A DNA stretch of 64,000 nt from positions 26,673-90,672 of the forward strand of contig NZ_VLOG01000064.1 in assembly GCF_007655305.1 (NCBI RefSeq), written 5' to 3'. The stretch is from Algoriphagus algorifonticola. Lineage in GTDB: Bacteria > Bacteroidota > Bacteroidia > Cytophagales > Cyclobacteriaceae. Made by a program: the position numbers and the translations under genes. Shown one piece after another: positions 1 to 10,378 of this stretch. A model generated the notes under the pieces. The model was not told the origin of the DNA and did no database searches. It worked only from the letters and a program-made list of their open reading frames with translations. How positions within the stretch are numbered: position 1 is the first letter of the stretch; every line of letters begins with the position of its first letter.

Positions 1-549
1 GCAGCTTTTTCTTCCTTTTCTCAATCTCAACCTTCCAAGGATATACAAATCAAAATGGCAGTATTGGCCGCTCCGGAAGATCAAAGAGCTAATGCCACTG
101 TATATGGATATGCCGATGGAAAAATTGTATTGCTACGACAAGGAAACAATGAAACGGTCTGTTTGGCAGACGATCCTAGCCGGGAAGGGCTAAGCGTAGC
201 CTGTTATCACAAAAGTGCTCAAGCATTTATGGCAAGAGGTTGGGAACTTCGAGAGGAAGGAAAATCCGCTCAGGAAATCTTTGATATCAGAGAGGCCGAA
301 GCCAAAGCCAAGAAATTAAAACTCCCCGATCAGGGAAGTGTGCTGCATGCCTTAACAGCGGATGAATCTGACATCAACTGGACTAATGGCGAGGTAAAAA
401 ATTCCTATGTCCGCTCGGTAGTCTACATCCCTTGGGCAACTGCTGAAAGTACCGGTCTCCCCTTAAAACCAGCCGGCCCCGGACTTCCATGGATCATGGA
501 CCCCGGTACCCATCGTGCTCATATTATGATTAATCCTAAGCGTGACTAA
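1..549 (+). CDS. Exported protein of unknown function, 5' end outside window
   Basis: The reading frame is open from base 1, so the ATG at position 55 is probably internal. The 18 codons before it read like the end of a signal peptide and the start of a mature chain (AAFSSFSQSQPSK). The remaining 164 residues are soluble in character, with an alanine/lysine/glutamate-rich helical stretch in the middle and a C-terminal part rich in Pro and Gly (PAGPGLPWIMDPGTHRAH). I do not recognise a family. Periplasmic or surface location is inferred from the apparent signal sequence. No gene follows in a clear operon arrangement. Confidence 0.6.
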   Translation, partial: AAFSSFSQSQPSKDIQIKMAVLAAPEDQRANATVYGYADGKIVLLRQGNNETVCLADDPSREGLSVACYHKSAQAFMARGWELREEGKSAQEIFDIREAEAKAKKLKLPDQGSVLHALTADESDINWTNGEVKNSYVRSVVYIPWATAESTGLPLKPAGPGLPWIMDPGTHRAHIMINPKRD

Positions 550-597
550 GGTGAGATAAAACTATTATAATCCGGCGCTCCAAATAGCCTTTATTAC

Positions 598-783
598 ATG
601 CATGCTTTGGAGCAGCCTGAAGTCTATGCAGATTTGATCTTGGTGACAAAAAAAGATCATCCTCTGCACTTGAATGATATAGTGGCCACTTCTCTGAAAA
701 GATTAGACAGCATGAAGGTGGAGCTTCCCAAAAAAGTGATTTATGAAGACGAATTCAGGCAGCTAATACAATTATTTAAATAA
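598..783 (+). CDS. Small ORF, unknown (61 aa), possibly a gene remnant
   Basis: This is a short ORF with a charged, helix-rich composition (LDSMKVELPKKVIYEDEF) that ends directly at a good intrinsic terminator. The frame stays open upstream of the ATG back to a stop at 568-570, and the upstream codons (APNSLYY) read like protein, so it could be the C-terminal remnant of a longer gene. I see no convincing ribosome binding site and recognise no family. Its position just before the shared terminator with leuB is the main support for it being transcribed. Confidence 0.35.
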   Translation: MHALEQPEVYADLILVTKKDHPLHLNDIVATSLKRLDSMKVELPKKVIYEDEFRQLIQLFK

Positions 784-816
784 AAAATGCCAGGAATTTT
801 AAACCCTGGCATTTTT
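783..816. terminator. Bidirectional intrinsic terminator between the small ORF and leuB
   Basis: The hairpin arms are AAAAAATGCCAGG and CCTGGCATTTTT. The runs of A and T on the two sides let it work in both directions, ending the 598-783 ORF and the long ilv-leu operon, whose last gene stops at 820. Confidence 0.8.
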
Positions 817-819
817 CAA

Positions 820-1893
820 TTAATACGCTTTAATAACCTTGGAGGCCAGCCAATCACCTACCTCGGAGGTTTTATAGGACTTACCTCCTTCTGCAATATC
901 CTCTGTGACTACTCCTTCTGCAAGGGATAAATTGACGACCCCAGTAATTGCCTCAGCTTCTTCTTTCAAATCAAAAGCATAGTCAAACATCATAGCAACA
1001 GAAAGTACCGTAGCCAAAGGATTGGCAATATCCTTTCCGGCAGCTTGAGGATAAGAGCCATGGATAGGTTCGAAAAGCTTCACATTAGAACCAAGAGAAG
1101 CAGACGGCATCAAACCCATAGAGCCTGAAATGACCGATGCTTCATCTGTCAAAATATCCCCGAATAAATTTTCAGTAATCAGAACATCATAAGCCTTGGG
1201 CCATTGAATCAGACGCATAGCTACTGCGTCTACAAACTCATATTCCACCTTCACATCAGGATACTCATTTGCCAATTCCTGCACCGTTTCTCTCCAAAGT
1301 CTGGAAGTAGCCATAACATTGGCCTTATCCACGCAGGTCAATAATTTTCTTCTTTTTTGCGCAGCTTCAAAGCCCATTCTTGCCAGTCTCACAATCTCCT
1401 CTTTGCTATACACATTGGTATCAAAGGCTTTGGTTCCTTGCTCATTTCTTCCTCTAGGTTCTCCGAAATAAACACCTCCGGTCAACTCTCTGAAAAAGAC
1501 AAAATCTACTCCCTCCACTCGATCCAACTTCAAGGGTGATTTATGAACCAAGGATGGAAAAGTAAATGTAGGGCGCACATTGGCAAACAAACCCAGCTTT
1601 TGGCGCATCCTTAAAAGTCCCTGTTCCGGACGAACTTTAGCTTTGGGATCATTATCATATTTGGGATCACCAATAGCTCCAAAAAGGACAGCATCAGAAG
1701 CAGCACAGATTTCATGGGTAGCATCCGGATAAGGGTCACCAGTTGCATCAATTGCACATGCTCCTACCAGCCCCTCTTTAAAAGTGATTTTGTGTCCAAA
1801 TTTCTGACCAACAGCTTTAACGACTTTGACAGCCTGTGCTACAACCTCAGGCCCTATGCCGTCACCCGGCAGCAGCGCGATATTCATTTCCAT
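820..1893 (-). CDS. leuB: 3-isopropylmalate dehydrogenase
   Basis: LeuB oxidises and decarboxylates (2R,3S)-3-isopropylmalate to 2-oxoisocaproate with NAD+, the third step of leucine synthesis in the cytoplasm. At 357 residues it has normal family length. Visible signatures are the N-terminal [11 protein letters not shown], the [13 protein letters not shown] segment (about residues 136-148), the metal/substrate helix [19 protein letters not shown], and the NAD-binding FEPIHGS...AGKDIANP. The start codon lies inside the 3' end of the upstream cimA gene (32-base overlap in another frame), which implies translational coupling; a second ATG two codons later is equally possible. It is the last gene of the operon. 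In citramalate-pathway organisms LeuB also acts on beta-methylmalate for isoleucine. Confidence 0.97.
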   Translation of the reverse strand: MEMNIALLPGDGIGPEVVAQAVKVVKAVGQKFGHKITFKEGLVGACAIDATGDPYPDATHEICAASDAVLFGAIGDPKYDNDPKAKVRPEQGLLRMRQKLGLFANVRPTFTFPSLVHKSPLKLDRVEGVDFVFFRELTGGVYFGEPRGRNEQGTKAFDTNVYSKEEIVRLARMGFEAAQKRRKLLTCVDKANVMATSRLWRETVQELANEYPDVKVEYEFVDAVAMRLIQWPKAYDVLITENLFGDILTDEASVISGSMGLMPSASLGSNVKLFEPIHGSYPQAAGKDIANPLATVLSVAMMFDYAFDLKEEAEAITGVVNLSLAEGVVTEDIAEGGKSYKTSEVGDWLASKVIKAY

Positions 1894-3448
1894 AATAGGT
1901 GGATTCTTCTTGTTTTGGATTGTAATTAATTGATTCTATGATATTAAGCATTTTTTCGGTAGCCATCATGGCCGCCACTGTTTGATCTGGATCCAGACCT
2001 TTGGTTTTGAATATCTTTCCATATTCCCAGGTAATTACAGTCTCTACAAATGCGTCTGTTTTACCTCCCGGGGGAATGGAAACATGATAGTCTGTCAACT
2101 TGGGAAGCTCACGTCCCATTGACTTATAAATTTTTCGTAAGGCTCGCATAAAGGAGTCATATTGTCCATCTCCCGTTGCAGAAGCATCATAAGTTTTCTC
2201 ATGAATCCTCATACGCAACTGAACTGTAGGCTTCAATCCTTTGGAATGGGTCATGTGATACCCCTCAATGCTGATATTTTTTGAAATGGAATTATTCTGA
2301 AGTACATCCGAAATAATGTAAGGTAAATCCTCAGTAGTAACCCGCTCTTTTTTATCTCCCAGTTCGATGATTCTTTGTGTAACTCTGGCTAGCTCTTCTT
2401 TTTCCAAAGAAATCCCCAACTCTTCCAGATTTTTGAGAATATTCGCTTTGCCAGAGGTTTTTCCAAGAGCGTATTTTCTCTGACGACCAAATCGCTCCGG
2501 CATCAAATCGTTGAAATAAAGATTCTTCTTATTATCTCCGTCTGCATGAATCCCTGCAGTCTGAGTAAAGACATTCTCCCCTACCACAGGTTTATTCGCT
2601 GGAATATGTTGCCCTGAAAATTGCTCTACCAACTTAGAGACCCTGAATATCTTCTGCTCCTGAACTCCGATTTCCAGTTCTGTGAAATCCTTGATCACAG
2701 CAATGACAGATTCCAGAGGAGCGTTTCCTGCACGCTCTCCTAAGCCATTGATGGTAGTATGAATCCCCGAAACTCCATGTAAAACTGCTTCCATGACATT
2801 GGCCACTGACAAATCATAGTCGTTGTGAGCATGAAAATCAAAATGGGCATCAGGAAACTTAGCAATGATCATCTGAAAATAATCCTTTACCTCTTCCGGA
2901 GAAAGCAAGCCCAAGGTGTCAGGAAGCATAATTCTTTTGACTGGTTGCCTGGTCAAAAATTCGATCAAACTCAAAGTATACTCTTGAGAATTACGCATTC
3001 CATTAGACCAATCTTCTAAATATACATTTACGCTTATTTGATTTTCTCTGGCATGCAGGATAGATTTTCGAATATCCTCAAAGTGCTCTTCCTTTGTTTT
3101 CTTAAGTTGATGTGTCAGGTGATTTAAGGATCCCTTAGTCAGCAAATTCATCACCTTCGCTCCTGCTTCCAAAAGCCAATTGACTGAAGCAGGGGTATCG
3201 ACAAAACCCAAGACCTCTACCCTTTCCAAATAACCCTTTTGCGAAGCCCATTGGGTGATTTTCTGAACACCTTCCAGTTCTCCCTCTGAAACCCGGGCCG
3301 AAGCAACTTCAATCCGGTCTACTTTGAGTTCATCCAGTAAAAGTTTGGCAATCTGTAATTTTTCAGAAGGCAAAAAGGAAACCCCAGAGGTCTGCTCTCC
3401 ATCCCTCAAGGTTGTGTCCATAATCTCTATTTTCCTGTTCGCCTTCAT
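1862..3448 (-). CDS. cimA: (R)-citramalate synthase, Leptospira CimA type
   Basis: This LeuA-family enzyme has a TIM barrel with the motif TTLRDGEQ at residues 12-19, metal ligands in HAHND, the NGLGERAGN loop, and a C-terminal LeuA regulatory domain (about 390-510). It differs from the LeuA upstream and closely resembles the Leptospira citramalate synthase as I remember it, sharing NLLTKGS and [10 protein letters not shown]. The pyruvate-pocket residues reported for that enzyme (Leu81, Leu104, Tyr144) line up here with Leu80, Leu103 and Tyr143. It would condense pyruvate and acetyl-CoA to citramalate, giving 2-oxobutyrate for isoleucine without threonine. It starts 8 bases after leuD. The alternative is a second 2-isopropylmalate synthase. 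Confidence 0.8.
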   Translation of the reverse strand: MKANRKIEIMDTTLRDGEQTSGVSFLPSEKLQIAKLLLDELKVDRIEVASARVSEGELEGVQKITQWASQKGYLERVEVLGFVDTPASVNWLLEAGAKVMNLLTKGSLNHLTHQLKKTKEEHFEDIRKSILHARENQISVNVYLEDWSNGMRNSQEYTLSLIEFLTRQPVKRIMLPDTLGLLSPEEVKDYFQMIIAKFPDAHFDFHAHNDYDLSVANVMEAVLHGVSGIHTTINGLGERAGNAPLESVIAVIKDFTELEIGVQEQKIFRVSKLVEQFSGQHIPANKPVVGENVFTQTAGIHADGDNKKNLYFNDLMPERFGRQRKYALGKTSGKANILKNLEELGISLEKEELARVTQRIIELGDKKERVTTEDLPYIISDVLQNNSISKNISIEGYHMTHSKGLKPTVQLRMRIHEKTYDASATGDGQYDSFMRALRKIYKSMGRELPKLTDYHVSIPPGGKTDAFVETVITWEYGKIFKTKGLDPDQTVAAMMATEKMLNIIESINYNPKQEESTYYGNEYRAAAG

Positions 3449-3456
3449 GATTTTTA

Positions 3457-4047
3457 TTATCTCTTCTCTACAAAAGCATCGATTTCTGAGGACATGTTTA
3501 AGAGGTAATCGATATCATCGAAACCGTTTTGCATGTTAGCCTTTTTATATTCATTGATATCAAAAGACTCAGAATCTCCAGTTGAAAGCAAAGTGATTTT
3601 TTGCTTAGGCAGATTAACTTCAATCTGAGTGTTCGGATTTTCCTCTATTGCAGAGAGCAACTTATCAGCAAATTCAGGAGATACCGTCACAGGTAGTACT
3701 CCGATATTTAAGCAGTTATTTTTGAAGATATCTGCAAAAAAACTGGAGACTACGCATCTAAAGCCATAATCATACAGCGCCCAAACAGCATGCTCTCTAC
3801 TGGATCCTGATCCGAAATTCTTGCCTGCAACCAAAATTTTCCCGGTATAAGTTGGGTCATTCAGTACAAAATCCTTTTTGGGATTTCCCTCTACATCATA
3901 TCTCCAGTCACGAAATAGGTTGTCACCAAAGCCCTCTCTTTCAGTAGCCTTCAGAAAGCGCGCAGGAATAATCTGATCTGTATCTACATTTTCAGTAGGC
4001 AATGGAACTGCTGTGCTGGTCAATATGGTAAATTTATCGTAAGCCAT
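3457..4047 (-). CDS. leuD: 3-isopropylmalate dehydratase, small subunit
   Basis: LeuD is the swivel-domain subunit that joins LeuC to isomerise 2-isopropylmalate to 3-isopropylmalate (and probably citramalate to beta-methylmalate). The 196-residue length is normal. The characteristic segments are NVDTDQIIPARFLK near residues 20-33, GKNFGSGSSREHAVWAL, and NNCLNIGVLPV. It follows leuC after a 111-base gap, the longest gap inside the operon, in which I see no hairpin or additional ORF. Confidence 0.96.
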   Translation of the reverse strand: MAYDKFTILTSTAVPLPTENVDTDQIIPARFLKATEREGFGDNLFRDWRYDVEGNPKKDFVLNDPTYTGKILVAGKNFGSGSSREHAVWALYDYGFRCVVSSFFADIFKNNCLNIGVLPVTVSPEFADKLLSAIEENPNTQIEVNLPKQKITLLSTGDSESFDINEYKKANMQNGFDDIDYLLNMSSEIDAFVEKR

Positions 4048-4158
4048 TTTTTATTAGTTGATTAGAAAATGGTTATTTGATATTGGTGGGTTACAGTGAT
4101 GTCGACATATTGCATTCAGACACTAATAACTATTAACCAATAACTAAATAATCCTAAC

Positions 4159-5565
4159 TTAATTATCGAAAACCTCCCTAGGATCAGTGATTCGTCCGGT
4201 AACAGCTACAGCCGCTACTGTAAGAGGAGATGCGAGCATTGTCCTTGCTCCAGGTCCTTGACGTCCCTCGAAGTTTCTATTGGAAGTTGAAACCGCATAC
4301 TTTCCAGATGGGATTTTATCATCATTCATTGCCAGGCAAGCTGAGCAACCAGGCTGTCTCAACTCAAACCCTGCTTCTTCCAGAATTTTCACCAAGCCTT
4401 CTTCATGGGCTAATTTTTCCACTTCTCGGGATCCTGGTACAATCCAAGCAGTAATGTTATCCGCTTTTTTCCTGCCTTTGACAAATTGAGCTACTGCGCG
4501 AATGTCTTCAATTCGACCATTGGTACAAGAGCCTACGAAAACATAGTCCACTTGCTTACCTTTGATTGGTTCTCCGGGCTGAAATCCCATGTAATCCAAT
4601 GACTTCAGGTAGGACTTCTTGTTGGATCCTTCCATACCTTCTGTGGTTGGGATGGAATCTTTGACTTTGATGCCCATTCCAGGGTTGGTACCATAAGTAA
4701 TCATTGGTTCTATATCTGCCGCATCAAAGGTGAGCTCCTTGTCAAAAACAGCTCCCTCGTCGGTTTTGAGTGTTTTCCAATGAGCTACAGCCTGATCCCA
4801 TTCCTCGCCCTTTGGAGTGTATTGTTTCCCTTTCAAAAATTCGAAAGTCGTCTCATCTGGAGCAATCAATCCACCACGAGCTCCCATTTCTATAGACATA
4901 TTGCAAATGGTCATTCGGGCTTCCATCGATAGGCTGCGAATAGCCGACCCTGCGTATTCCACAAAGTATCCAGTCGCTCCAGCAGCGGATATCTTAGATA
5001 TGATGTAAAGGATAATATCCTTTGAAGTGACTCCATTGCCAAGTTCTCCTTCCACGGAAATCCGCATCTTTTTAGGCTTGGACTGCATGATACATTGGGT
5101 AGCCAAAACCATCTCCACTTCAGAAGTACCGATTCCAAAAGCAATGGCTCCAAAAGCTCCATGTGTGGAAGTATGGGAGTCACCACAAACGATGGTCATT
5201 CCAGGCTGGGTCACACCCAGTTCAGGCCCTATGACATGGACAATCCCATGGTGAGCCGAGCCTAAGTCATGGAGTTCAATTCCATATTTAGCGCAGTTAT
5301 GCCGAAGTTTTTCGACCTGCATTCTGGATAATTTATCCTTGATAGTCTGATCTTGATCAACTGTGGGAACGTTGTGGTCCGGAGTTGCGATCGTTCTATG
5401 GGGGTACTTTACTCCAATGCCCCTTTTTTCCAAATTGAGGAAGGCTACAGGAGAGGTAACTTCATGGATAAAATGCTTATCAATGAAGAACACATCCGGT
5501 CCCGCCGGAACGGATTTTACCACGTGGGCATCCCAGATTTTGTCAAATAATGTTGTCTTTTCCAT
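4159..5565 (-). CDS. leuC: 3-isopropylmalate dehydratase, large subunit
   Basis: LeuC is the aconitase-family subunit that carries the [4Fe-4S] cluster. Cluster cysteines are visible in [12 protein letters not shown] and in [11 protein letters not shown], and substrate-site motifs in DHNVPT and [22 protein letters not shown]. At 468 residues it is normal for bacterial LeuC. Its start lies only two bases after the leuA stop codon, so the two are tightly coupled. It acts with LeuD in leucine and, in this operon, probably isoleucine synthesis. Confidence 0.97.
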   Translation of the reverse strand: MEKTTLFDKIWDAHVVKSVPAGPDVFFIDKHFIHEVTSPVAFLNLEKRGIGVKYPHRTIATPDHNVPTVDQDQTIKDKLSRMQVEKLRHNCAKYGIELHDLGSAHHGIVHVIGPELGVTQPGMTIVCGDSHTSTHGAFGAIAFGIGTSEVEMVLATQCIMQSKPKKMRISVEGELGNGVTSKDIILYIISKISAAGATGYFVEYAGSAIRSLSMEARMTICNMSIEMGARGGLIAPDETTFEFLKGKQYTPKGEEWDQAVAHWKTLKTDEGAVFDKELTFDAADIEPMITYGTNPGMGIKVKDSIPTTEGMEGSNKKSYLKSLDYMGFQPGEPIKGKQVDYVFVGSCTNGRIEDIRAVAQFVKGRKKADNITAWIVPGSREVEKLAHEEGLVKILEEAGFELRQPGCSACLAMNDDKIPSGKYAVSTSNRNFEGRQGPGARTMLASPLTVAAVAVTGRITDPREVFDN

Positions 5566-5567
5566 AA

Positions 5568-7076
5568 TTAGGCAGTCACGTATTCTTTGACTGGTATTTT
5601 ATTTAATGCATCTACAAATGCCTGTGCTGAGGCAAGGACTATATCCTCGTGAGAGGCGAAACCGTAGTAGGGTTTTTCTGATTTAATCAATCTCATATGA
5701 ACTTTAGCCACATCATCAGAACCATGGGTGATCGCCTGAATCAGAAATTCTTCCAAGTCCACCTGAGGTTTGACAATTTTTTCGATTGATTTGAGAACCG
5801 CGTCCACAGGACCCACACCAGAAGATGAAGCTTGGTGAGAATCGTTTCCAATTTTCAAGCTTACTTCTGCCTGGATAGAACCATTAGAAGCATATGTCAC
5901 TTTTTCCAATTCTATAAAATTGGACTCATCCATATATTTGCCAACAAGCTCCAAAAGGTCTTTGCGACCTATATCTCTTTTAGAGTCAGCCAACAAAAGG
6001 AAAGCCTCATATACCTCACGAAGTTCTTCTCCCTCTAATTCAACACCCAATGCATCCAAATGGTGCTTAAGTGCCGCCCTTCCAGATCTAGCAGTGAGAA
6101 CGATTGAAGATTCCTCAACCCCAACTTCTTTAGGGTCAATGATTTCATAATTTTCTCTATGCTTCAAAACTCCATCTTGGTGGATTCCAGAAGAGTGTGC
6201 AAAAGCATTCCTTCCTACGATTGCTTTATTTGGCTGAACAGGCATGTTCATAAGCTTAGAAACCAATCGACTAGTCTTGTAAATCAAAGGAGTAACTATA
6301 TCTGTGTGAACAGGGATTGATTGATGACATTTAATCGCCATGACCACTTCCTCCATGGAGGTATTCCCTGCTCGTTCTCCAATACCATTAATAGTCACTT
6401 CTACCTGACGGGCCCCATGTTGCACTCCTGCCACTGTATTTGCAGTAGCCATCCCTAAGTCATTGTGACAATGGGTAGCAATAATCGCCTTATCGATATT
6501 GGGAACATTATTTTTCAGATTGGCGATGATCGCACCATACTGCTCAGGAAGACAATATCCAGTGGTATCTGGAATATTGACCACCCTAGCACCTGCTTTG
6601 ATTACTTCCTCTATGATTTTACAAAGGAAATCCGGCTCTGACCTTCCTGCGTCTTCTGCATAAAACTCCACATCCTCTACAAATTGTCTGGCAAATTTGA
6701 CCGCTGCCACACCTCTCCGGATGATTTCATCTGGAGTAGTTCTCAACTTGTACTGAATATGGTAAGGAGAAACCCCTATTCCAGTATGAATACGTCCTTT
6801 TTTCGCATATTTAAGTGCAGCCGCTGCCACTTCAATATCCTTTTCTACGGCTCTGGAAAGGGCACAAATGATTGGATTTGAAACAGCTTTTGAAATTTCC
6901 TGAACGGAATTAAAATCACCCGGACTGGAAATTGGAAAACCAGCTTCTATGATATCCACCCCCAGTTCTTCCAGAGCTTTTGCCACCACAATTTTCTCCC
7001 GGGTGTTTAACTGACATCCCGGCACTTGCTCCCCATCTCTCAGGGTCGTATCGAATATCCACAGCTTGTCACTCAT
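5568..7076 (-). CDS. leuA: 2-isopropylmalate synthase
   Basis: LeuA condenses acetyl-CoA with 2-oxoisovalerate, the committed step to leucine. The catalytic barrel is marked by [16 protein letters not shown] near residues 8-23, [14 protein letters not shown] and NGIGERAGN; a C-terminal LeuA dimer/regulatory domain (about 370-490) normally mediates leucine feedback. The 502-residue length fits. It is clearly different from the second synthase at the end of the operon: here the segment after the RDGEQ motif is VPGCQLN, and the substrate pocket is of the ordinary LeuA type. Confidence 0.95.
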   Translation of the reverse strand: MSDKLWIFDTTLRDGEQVPGCQLNTREKIVVAKALEELGVDIIEAGFPISSPGDFNSVQEISKAVSNPIICALSRAVEKDIEVAAAALKYAKKGRIHTGIGVSPYHIQYKLRTTPDEIIRRGVAAVKFARQFVEDVEFYAEDAGRSEPDFLCKIIEEVIKAGARVVNIPDTTGYCLPEQYGAIIANLKNNVPNIDKAIIATHCHNDLGMATANTVAGVQHGARQVEVTINGIGERAGNTSMEEVVMAIKCHQSIPVHTDIVTPLIYKTSRLVSKLMNMPVQPNKAIVGRNAFAHSSGIHQDGVLKHRENYEIIDPKEVGVEESSIVLTARSGRAALKHHLDALGVELEGEELREVYEAFLLLADSKRDIGRKDLLELVGKYMDESNFIELEKVTYASNGSIQAEVSLKIGNDSHQASSSGVGPVDAVLKSIEKIVKPQVDLEEFLIQAITHGSDDVAKVHMRLIKSEKPYYGFASHEDIVLASAQAFVDALNKIPVKEYVTA

Positions 7077-7089
7077 GATTTTTTGGGTT

Positions 7090-8133
7090 TTAGTTATTTT
7101 CTGGTCTCAACTGACGGACAACAGCTCCTGCCTGCCACATTTCAGACTCTCTTAATTCTTTCAATTCTTCTTCTAATTTTTCTCTGTAATCAGACTTGGA
7201 GTTAGAATCAATAGATTTCTGAGCCTCTTTTCCTGTTTTCACAGAGTCATATAGCGCTTCGAAAACCGGCTTGGTCGCATCACGGAAAGGCTTCCACCAA
7301 TCCAAAGCACCTCTTTGGGCAGTGGTCGAACAGTTGGCGTACATCCAATCCATCCCATTTTCTGCTACCAATGGCATCAAAGACTGAGTCAGTTCTTCCA
7401 CTGTTTCGTTGAATGCTTCTGATGGCGTATGCCCGTTTGCTCTCAAGACTTCGTACTGGGCCGCGAAAATCCCCTGTATGGCTCCCATCAATGTTCCTCT
7501 TTCACCAGTCAGGTCAGAAGTTACTTCACGATAAAAATCTGTCTCGAATAGGTATCCTGAGCCTACACCGATTCCCAAAGCAATTACTCTGTCTTTGGCT
7601 TTACCGGTTCCATCCTGATAAATAGCATAGGAAGAATTCAGTCCTCTACCTTCCACAAACATTCTTCTCAAAGAGGTACCGGACCCTTTGGGTGCTACCA
7701 GTATCACATCTACATCCGCCGGAGGTATGATTCCTGTTTTATCTTTATACGTTACGCCAAACCCGTGAGAAAAATAAAGGGCTTTCCCAGGAGTCAAGTG
7801 CTTCTTCACTGTTGGCCAAAGTGCAATCTGACCTGCATCAGAAAGCAAAAACTGAAGGATAGTTCCTCTTTCGCAGGCTTCTTCCAGTTCAAATAAAGTT
7901 TCTCCCGGAACCCAGCCGTCAGAAACTGCCTTATCCCAAGTTTTAGATCCTTTTCTCTGGCCAACGATTACGTTGAAGCCATTGTCCTTCAGGTTGAGTG
8001 CCTGTCCGGGACCCTGTACACCATAACCTAGCACGGCGATTACTTCATCTTTTAATACATCCCGTGCTTTTTCCAGAGGAAATTCCTCTCTGGTTACTAC
8101 GTTTTCTTCAACGCTGCCAAATTTCAATTTCAT
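7090..8133 (-). CDS. ilvC: Ketol-acid reductoisomerase
   Basis: IlvC rearranges and reduces 2-acetolactate and 2-aceto-2-hydroxybutyrate to the dihydroxy acids of valine and isoleucine synthesis, using NADPH and Mg2+. The N-terminal Rossmann fold shows [18 protein letters not shown] followed by a basic VGQRKGSK loop that fits NADPH preference. The C-terminal knotted domain contains [12 protein letters not shown] with its acidic metal ligands. At 347 residues it is the short class I form. It lies 39 bases after ilvN and 13 before leuA. Confidence 0.95.
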   Translation of the reverse strand: MKLKFGSVEENVVTREEFPLEKARDVLKDEVIAVLGYGVQGPGQALNLKDNGFNVIVGQRKGSKTWDKAVSDGWVPGETLFELEEACERGTILQFLLSDAGQIALWPTVKKHLTPGKALYFSHGFGVTYKDKTGIIPPADVDVILVAPKGSGTSLRRMFVEGRGLNSSYAIYQDGTGKAKDRVIALGIGVGSGYLFETDFYREVTSDLTGERGTLMGAIQGIFAAQYEVLRANGHTPSEAFNETVEELTQSLMPLVAENGMDWMYANCSTTAQRGALDWWKPFRDATKPVFEALYDSVKTGKEAQKSIDSNSKSDYREKLEEELKELRESEMWQAGAVVRQLRPENN

Positions 8134-8172
8134 AGTGTTATTATTAGATTTAATGGATTGATTTTCAATTTT

Positions 8173-8673
8173 TTACTTTAACAGGGAGTCAATCGTAAGC
8201 ATTCTTTTTGCCACGGCTACTCTTCCGGATCTGGCAAATTCCAGCAGTCCGTATCCTTTGAGGATTTCCAACAATTCCTGAGTTTGCTCTTTGTGCCCGG
8301 TCAGTTCCAGCACCACAAAATCAGGCTCAGCAGCAATGATTTTGGCATTATGCTGTCTAATGACTTTTTCTAACCCCCCGTCCAATCTTGAAACCGGGAT
8401 TTTATAAAGGGCAATTTCCTGATAAACTACAGCCTCATCTTCATGATAAAAGGCTTTGATCACGTCAATAATCTTTTCGATCTGATTAACTAGCTGTATA
8501 ACCGTGTCTTCGGTAGCAGTCACTTCGATCGTGATTCTGTGGATTCCCTCCAGCCTACTTTCTGAGGCAGTGAGGGCATCTATATTGATCCCTCTTCGGG
8601 TAAAAATGATCGTAATCCGATTGAGTATGCCAATGAAATTCTCGGTAATGACAAATATGGTATATCGCTTCAT
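8173..8673 (-). CDS. ilvN: Acetolactate synthase, small regulatory subunit
   Basis: IlvN binds the catalytic subunit IlvB and makes it responsive to valine. The N-terminal ACT domain is visible in ITENFIGILNRITIIFTRRGINIDAL (two adjoining segments, residues about 9-33), and a C-terminal ACT-like half follows (about 85-160). The 166-residue length is typical. It begins 6 bases after the ilvB stop. Confidence 0.93.
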   Translation of the reverse strand: MKRYTIFVITENFIGILNRITIIFTRRGINIDALTASESRLEGIHRITIEVTATEDTVIQLVNQIEKIIDVIKAFYHEDEAVVYQEIALYKIPVSRLDGGLEKVIRQHNAKIIAAEPDFVVLELTGHKEQTQELLEILKGYGLLEFARSGRVAVAKRMLTIDSLLK

Positions 8674-8679
8674 ACGTTT

Positions 8680-10374
8680 TTAGCTTAGTCTTACTTCCTC
8701 CACAGAGCATCCTGTGGCAATCATCGGGAATACATTATCTTCTTTTTCCACTACTACCTCTAAGAAAAAGGGACCATCATGGATCAGCATATCTTCAATT
8801 GCTTCTTTCAGATCTCCTCGATCTGTCACTTTTTGAGCTTTGATACTGTAAGCTTCAGCGATCTTTACAAAGTCAGGATTATCCAGTTCGGTAAATGAAT
8901 AGCGCTTATCAAAGAACATCTGCTGCCATTGTCTCACCATACCGAGGTAATTATTATTCAAAAGGACAATTTTCACAGGAGCTTTGGTTTGCATAATGGT
9001 TCCCAATTCCTGAATAGTCATTTGAATTCCTCCATCGCCTACTACACAAATCACTTGTCTGGAATAATCATGAAGTTGTGCTCCTAAAGCAGCCGGTAAA
9101 GCAAAGCCCATTGTACCCAGACCTCCAGAAGTCACTTGAGTTCGGGTCTTTTTATAATTAAAATACCTCCAGGCTATCATCTGATGCTGTCCTACATCTG
9201 TGACTAAGACCGCATCATCTGCTTTGTATTGATTGATAAGATTAATTACTTCTCCCATCGTCAAGCCCACTTTGGTAGGAGTAATATCATGCTGCATCAC
9301 AGCATCTTTCTCCATTTGCTCCAGCTCCCGGAACTTGGCCATCCAGGATGGATGTGTCTTTTCTGATACTGCCGCAGTCAACAGAGACAAACTCTCTTTA
9401 CAATCTCCTAAAACAGGAATATCTGCTTTGACATTTTTATTAATTTCTGCCGGATCCAATTCCAAATGAATGACTTTGGCCTGTTTTGCATAGCGTTTCA
9501 AATCACCGGTTACTCGGTCATCAAAGCGCATCCCAATTGCGATTAATACATCACATTGATTGGTCAATAAATTGGGAGCATAATTTCCATGCATACCCAA
9601 TTTTCCCACATAGTTAGGATGATCTTGAGAAATAGCTCCTGAACCCAATAAGGTGGATGCCGCAGGAATGCCGGTTTTATCTAAAAAGAATTTCAACTCC
9701 GTCTCAGCCTTTCCCAACACTACGCCCTGACCAAAAACTATATAAGGTCTTTCTGCCTTGTTGATCAATTCAGCAGCTTCCTGAATGGCCATCTTTTCAA
9801 CAGGTATATGAGTTTTGTAAGATCTGAAACCCATGCAAGGAGCATAATTCATTTCCCCAAAGTCAACTTGGGCATTTTTGGTGATATCGATCAATACAGG
9901 CCCTGGTCTTCCCGAACGGGCTATATAAAAACCTTTGGCTATGGCTGGTGCAATATCTTCAACCTTTCTTACTTGAATATTCCATTTGGTGCCAGGCATA
10001 GAAATTCCGACGACGTCTGTTTCCTGGAAAGCATCTGTACCTAATAGGTGCGCAGCTACTTGTCCTGTAATACAAACCAAAGGAGTACTATCGATCTGCG
10101 CATCTGCTAAACCCGTGATGAGATTCGTTGCCCCTGGACCTGAAGTAGCCAAACAAACACCCACTTTACCGGATACTCTGGCATAGCCTTGAGCTGCATG
10201 GATGGCTCCCTGCTCATGTCGGGTCAGTACATGCTTGATTTGTTCATGATAGTCATACAATGCATCGTATACAGGCATAATTGCACCTCCAGGGTAGCCA
10301 AAAATAATTTCTGCCTGTTCCGCTATTAAAGACTGGACTACGATGTCCGCCCCTCTGATCATTGATTCCTTCAT
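8680..10374 (-). CDS. ilvB: Acetolactate synthase, large catalytic subunit
   Basis: IlvB is the thiamine-diphosphate enzyme that makes 2-acetolactate or 2-aceto-2-hydroxybutyrate. Visible are the glutamate-bearing PGGAIMPVYDALY motif, the FAD/quinone-fold GMRFDDRVTGD, and the ThDP-binding GDGG...NNNYLGMVRQWQ. I place the start at the ATG four bases after the ilvD stop codon (protein begins MKESMIRGADIVVQ). A start 15 codons earlier at 10419 would overlap ilvD and adds a segment not usual for the family. The 564-residue product has the usual length. Confidence 0.95.
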   Translation of the reverse strand: MKESMIRGADIVVQSLIAEQAEIIFGYPGGAIMPVYDALYDYHEQIKHVLTRHEQGAIHAAQGYARVSGKVGVCLATSGPGATNLITGLADAQIDSTPLVCITGQVAAHLLGTDAFQETDVVGISMPGTKWNIQVRKVEDIAPAIAKGFYIARSGRPGPVLIDITKNAQVDFGEMNYAPCMGFRSYKTHIPVEKMAIQEAAELINKAERPYIVFGQGVVLGKAETELKFFLDKTGIPAASTLLGSGAISQDHPNYVGKLGMHGNYAPNLLTNQCDVLIAIGMRFDDRVTGDLKRYAKQAKVIHLELDPAEINKNVKADIPVLGDCKESLSLLTAAVSEKTHPSWMAKFRELEQMEKDAVMQHDITPTKVGLTMGEVINLINQYKADDAVLVTDVGQHQMIAWRYFNYKKTRTQVTSGGLGTMGFALPAALGAQLHDYSRQVICVVGDGGIQMTIQELGTIMQTKAPVKIVLLNNNYLGMVRQWQQMFFDKRYSFTELDNPDFVKIAEAYSIKAQKVTDRGDLKEAIEDMLIHDGPFFLEVVVEKEDNVFPMIATGCSVEEVRLS

Positions 10375-10378
10375 AGCA

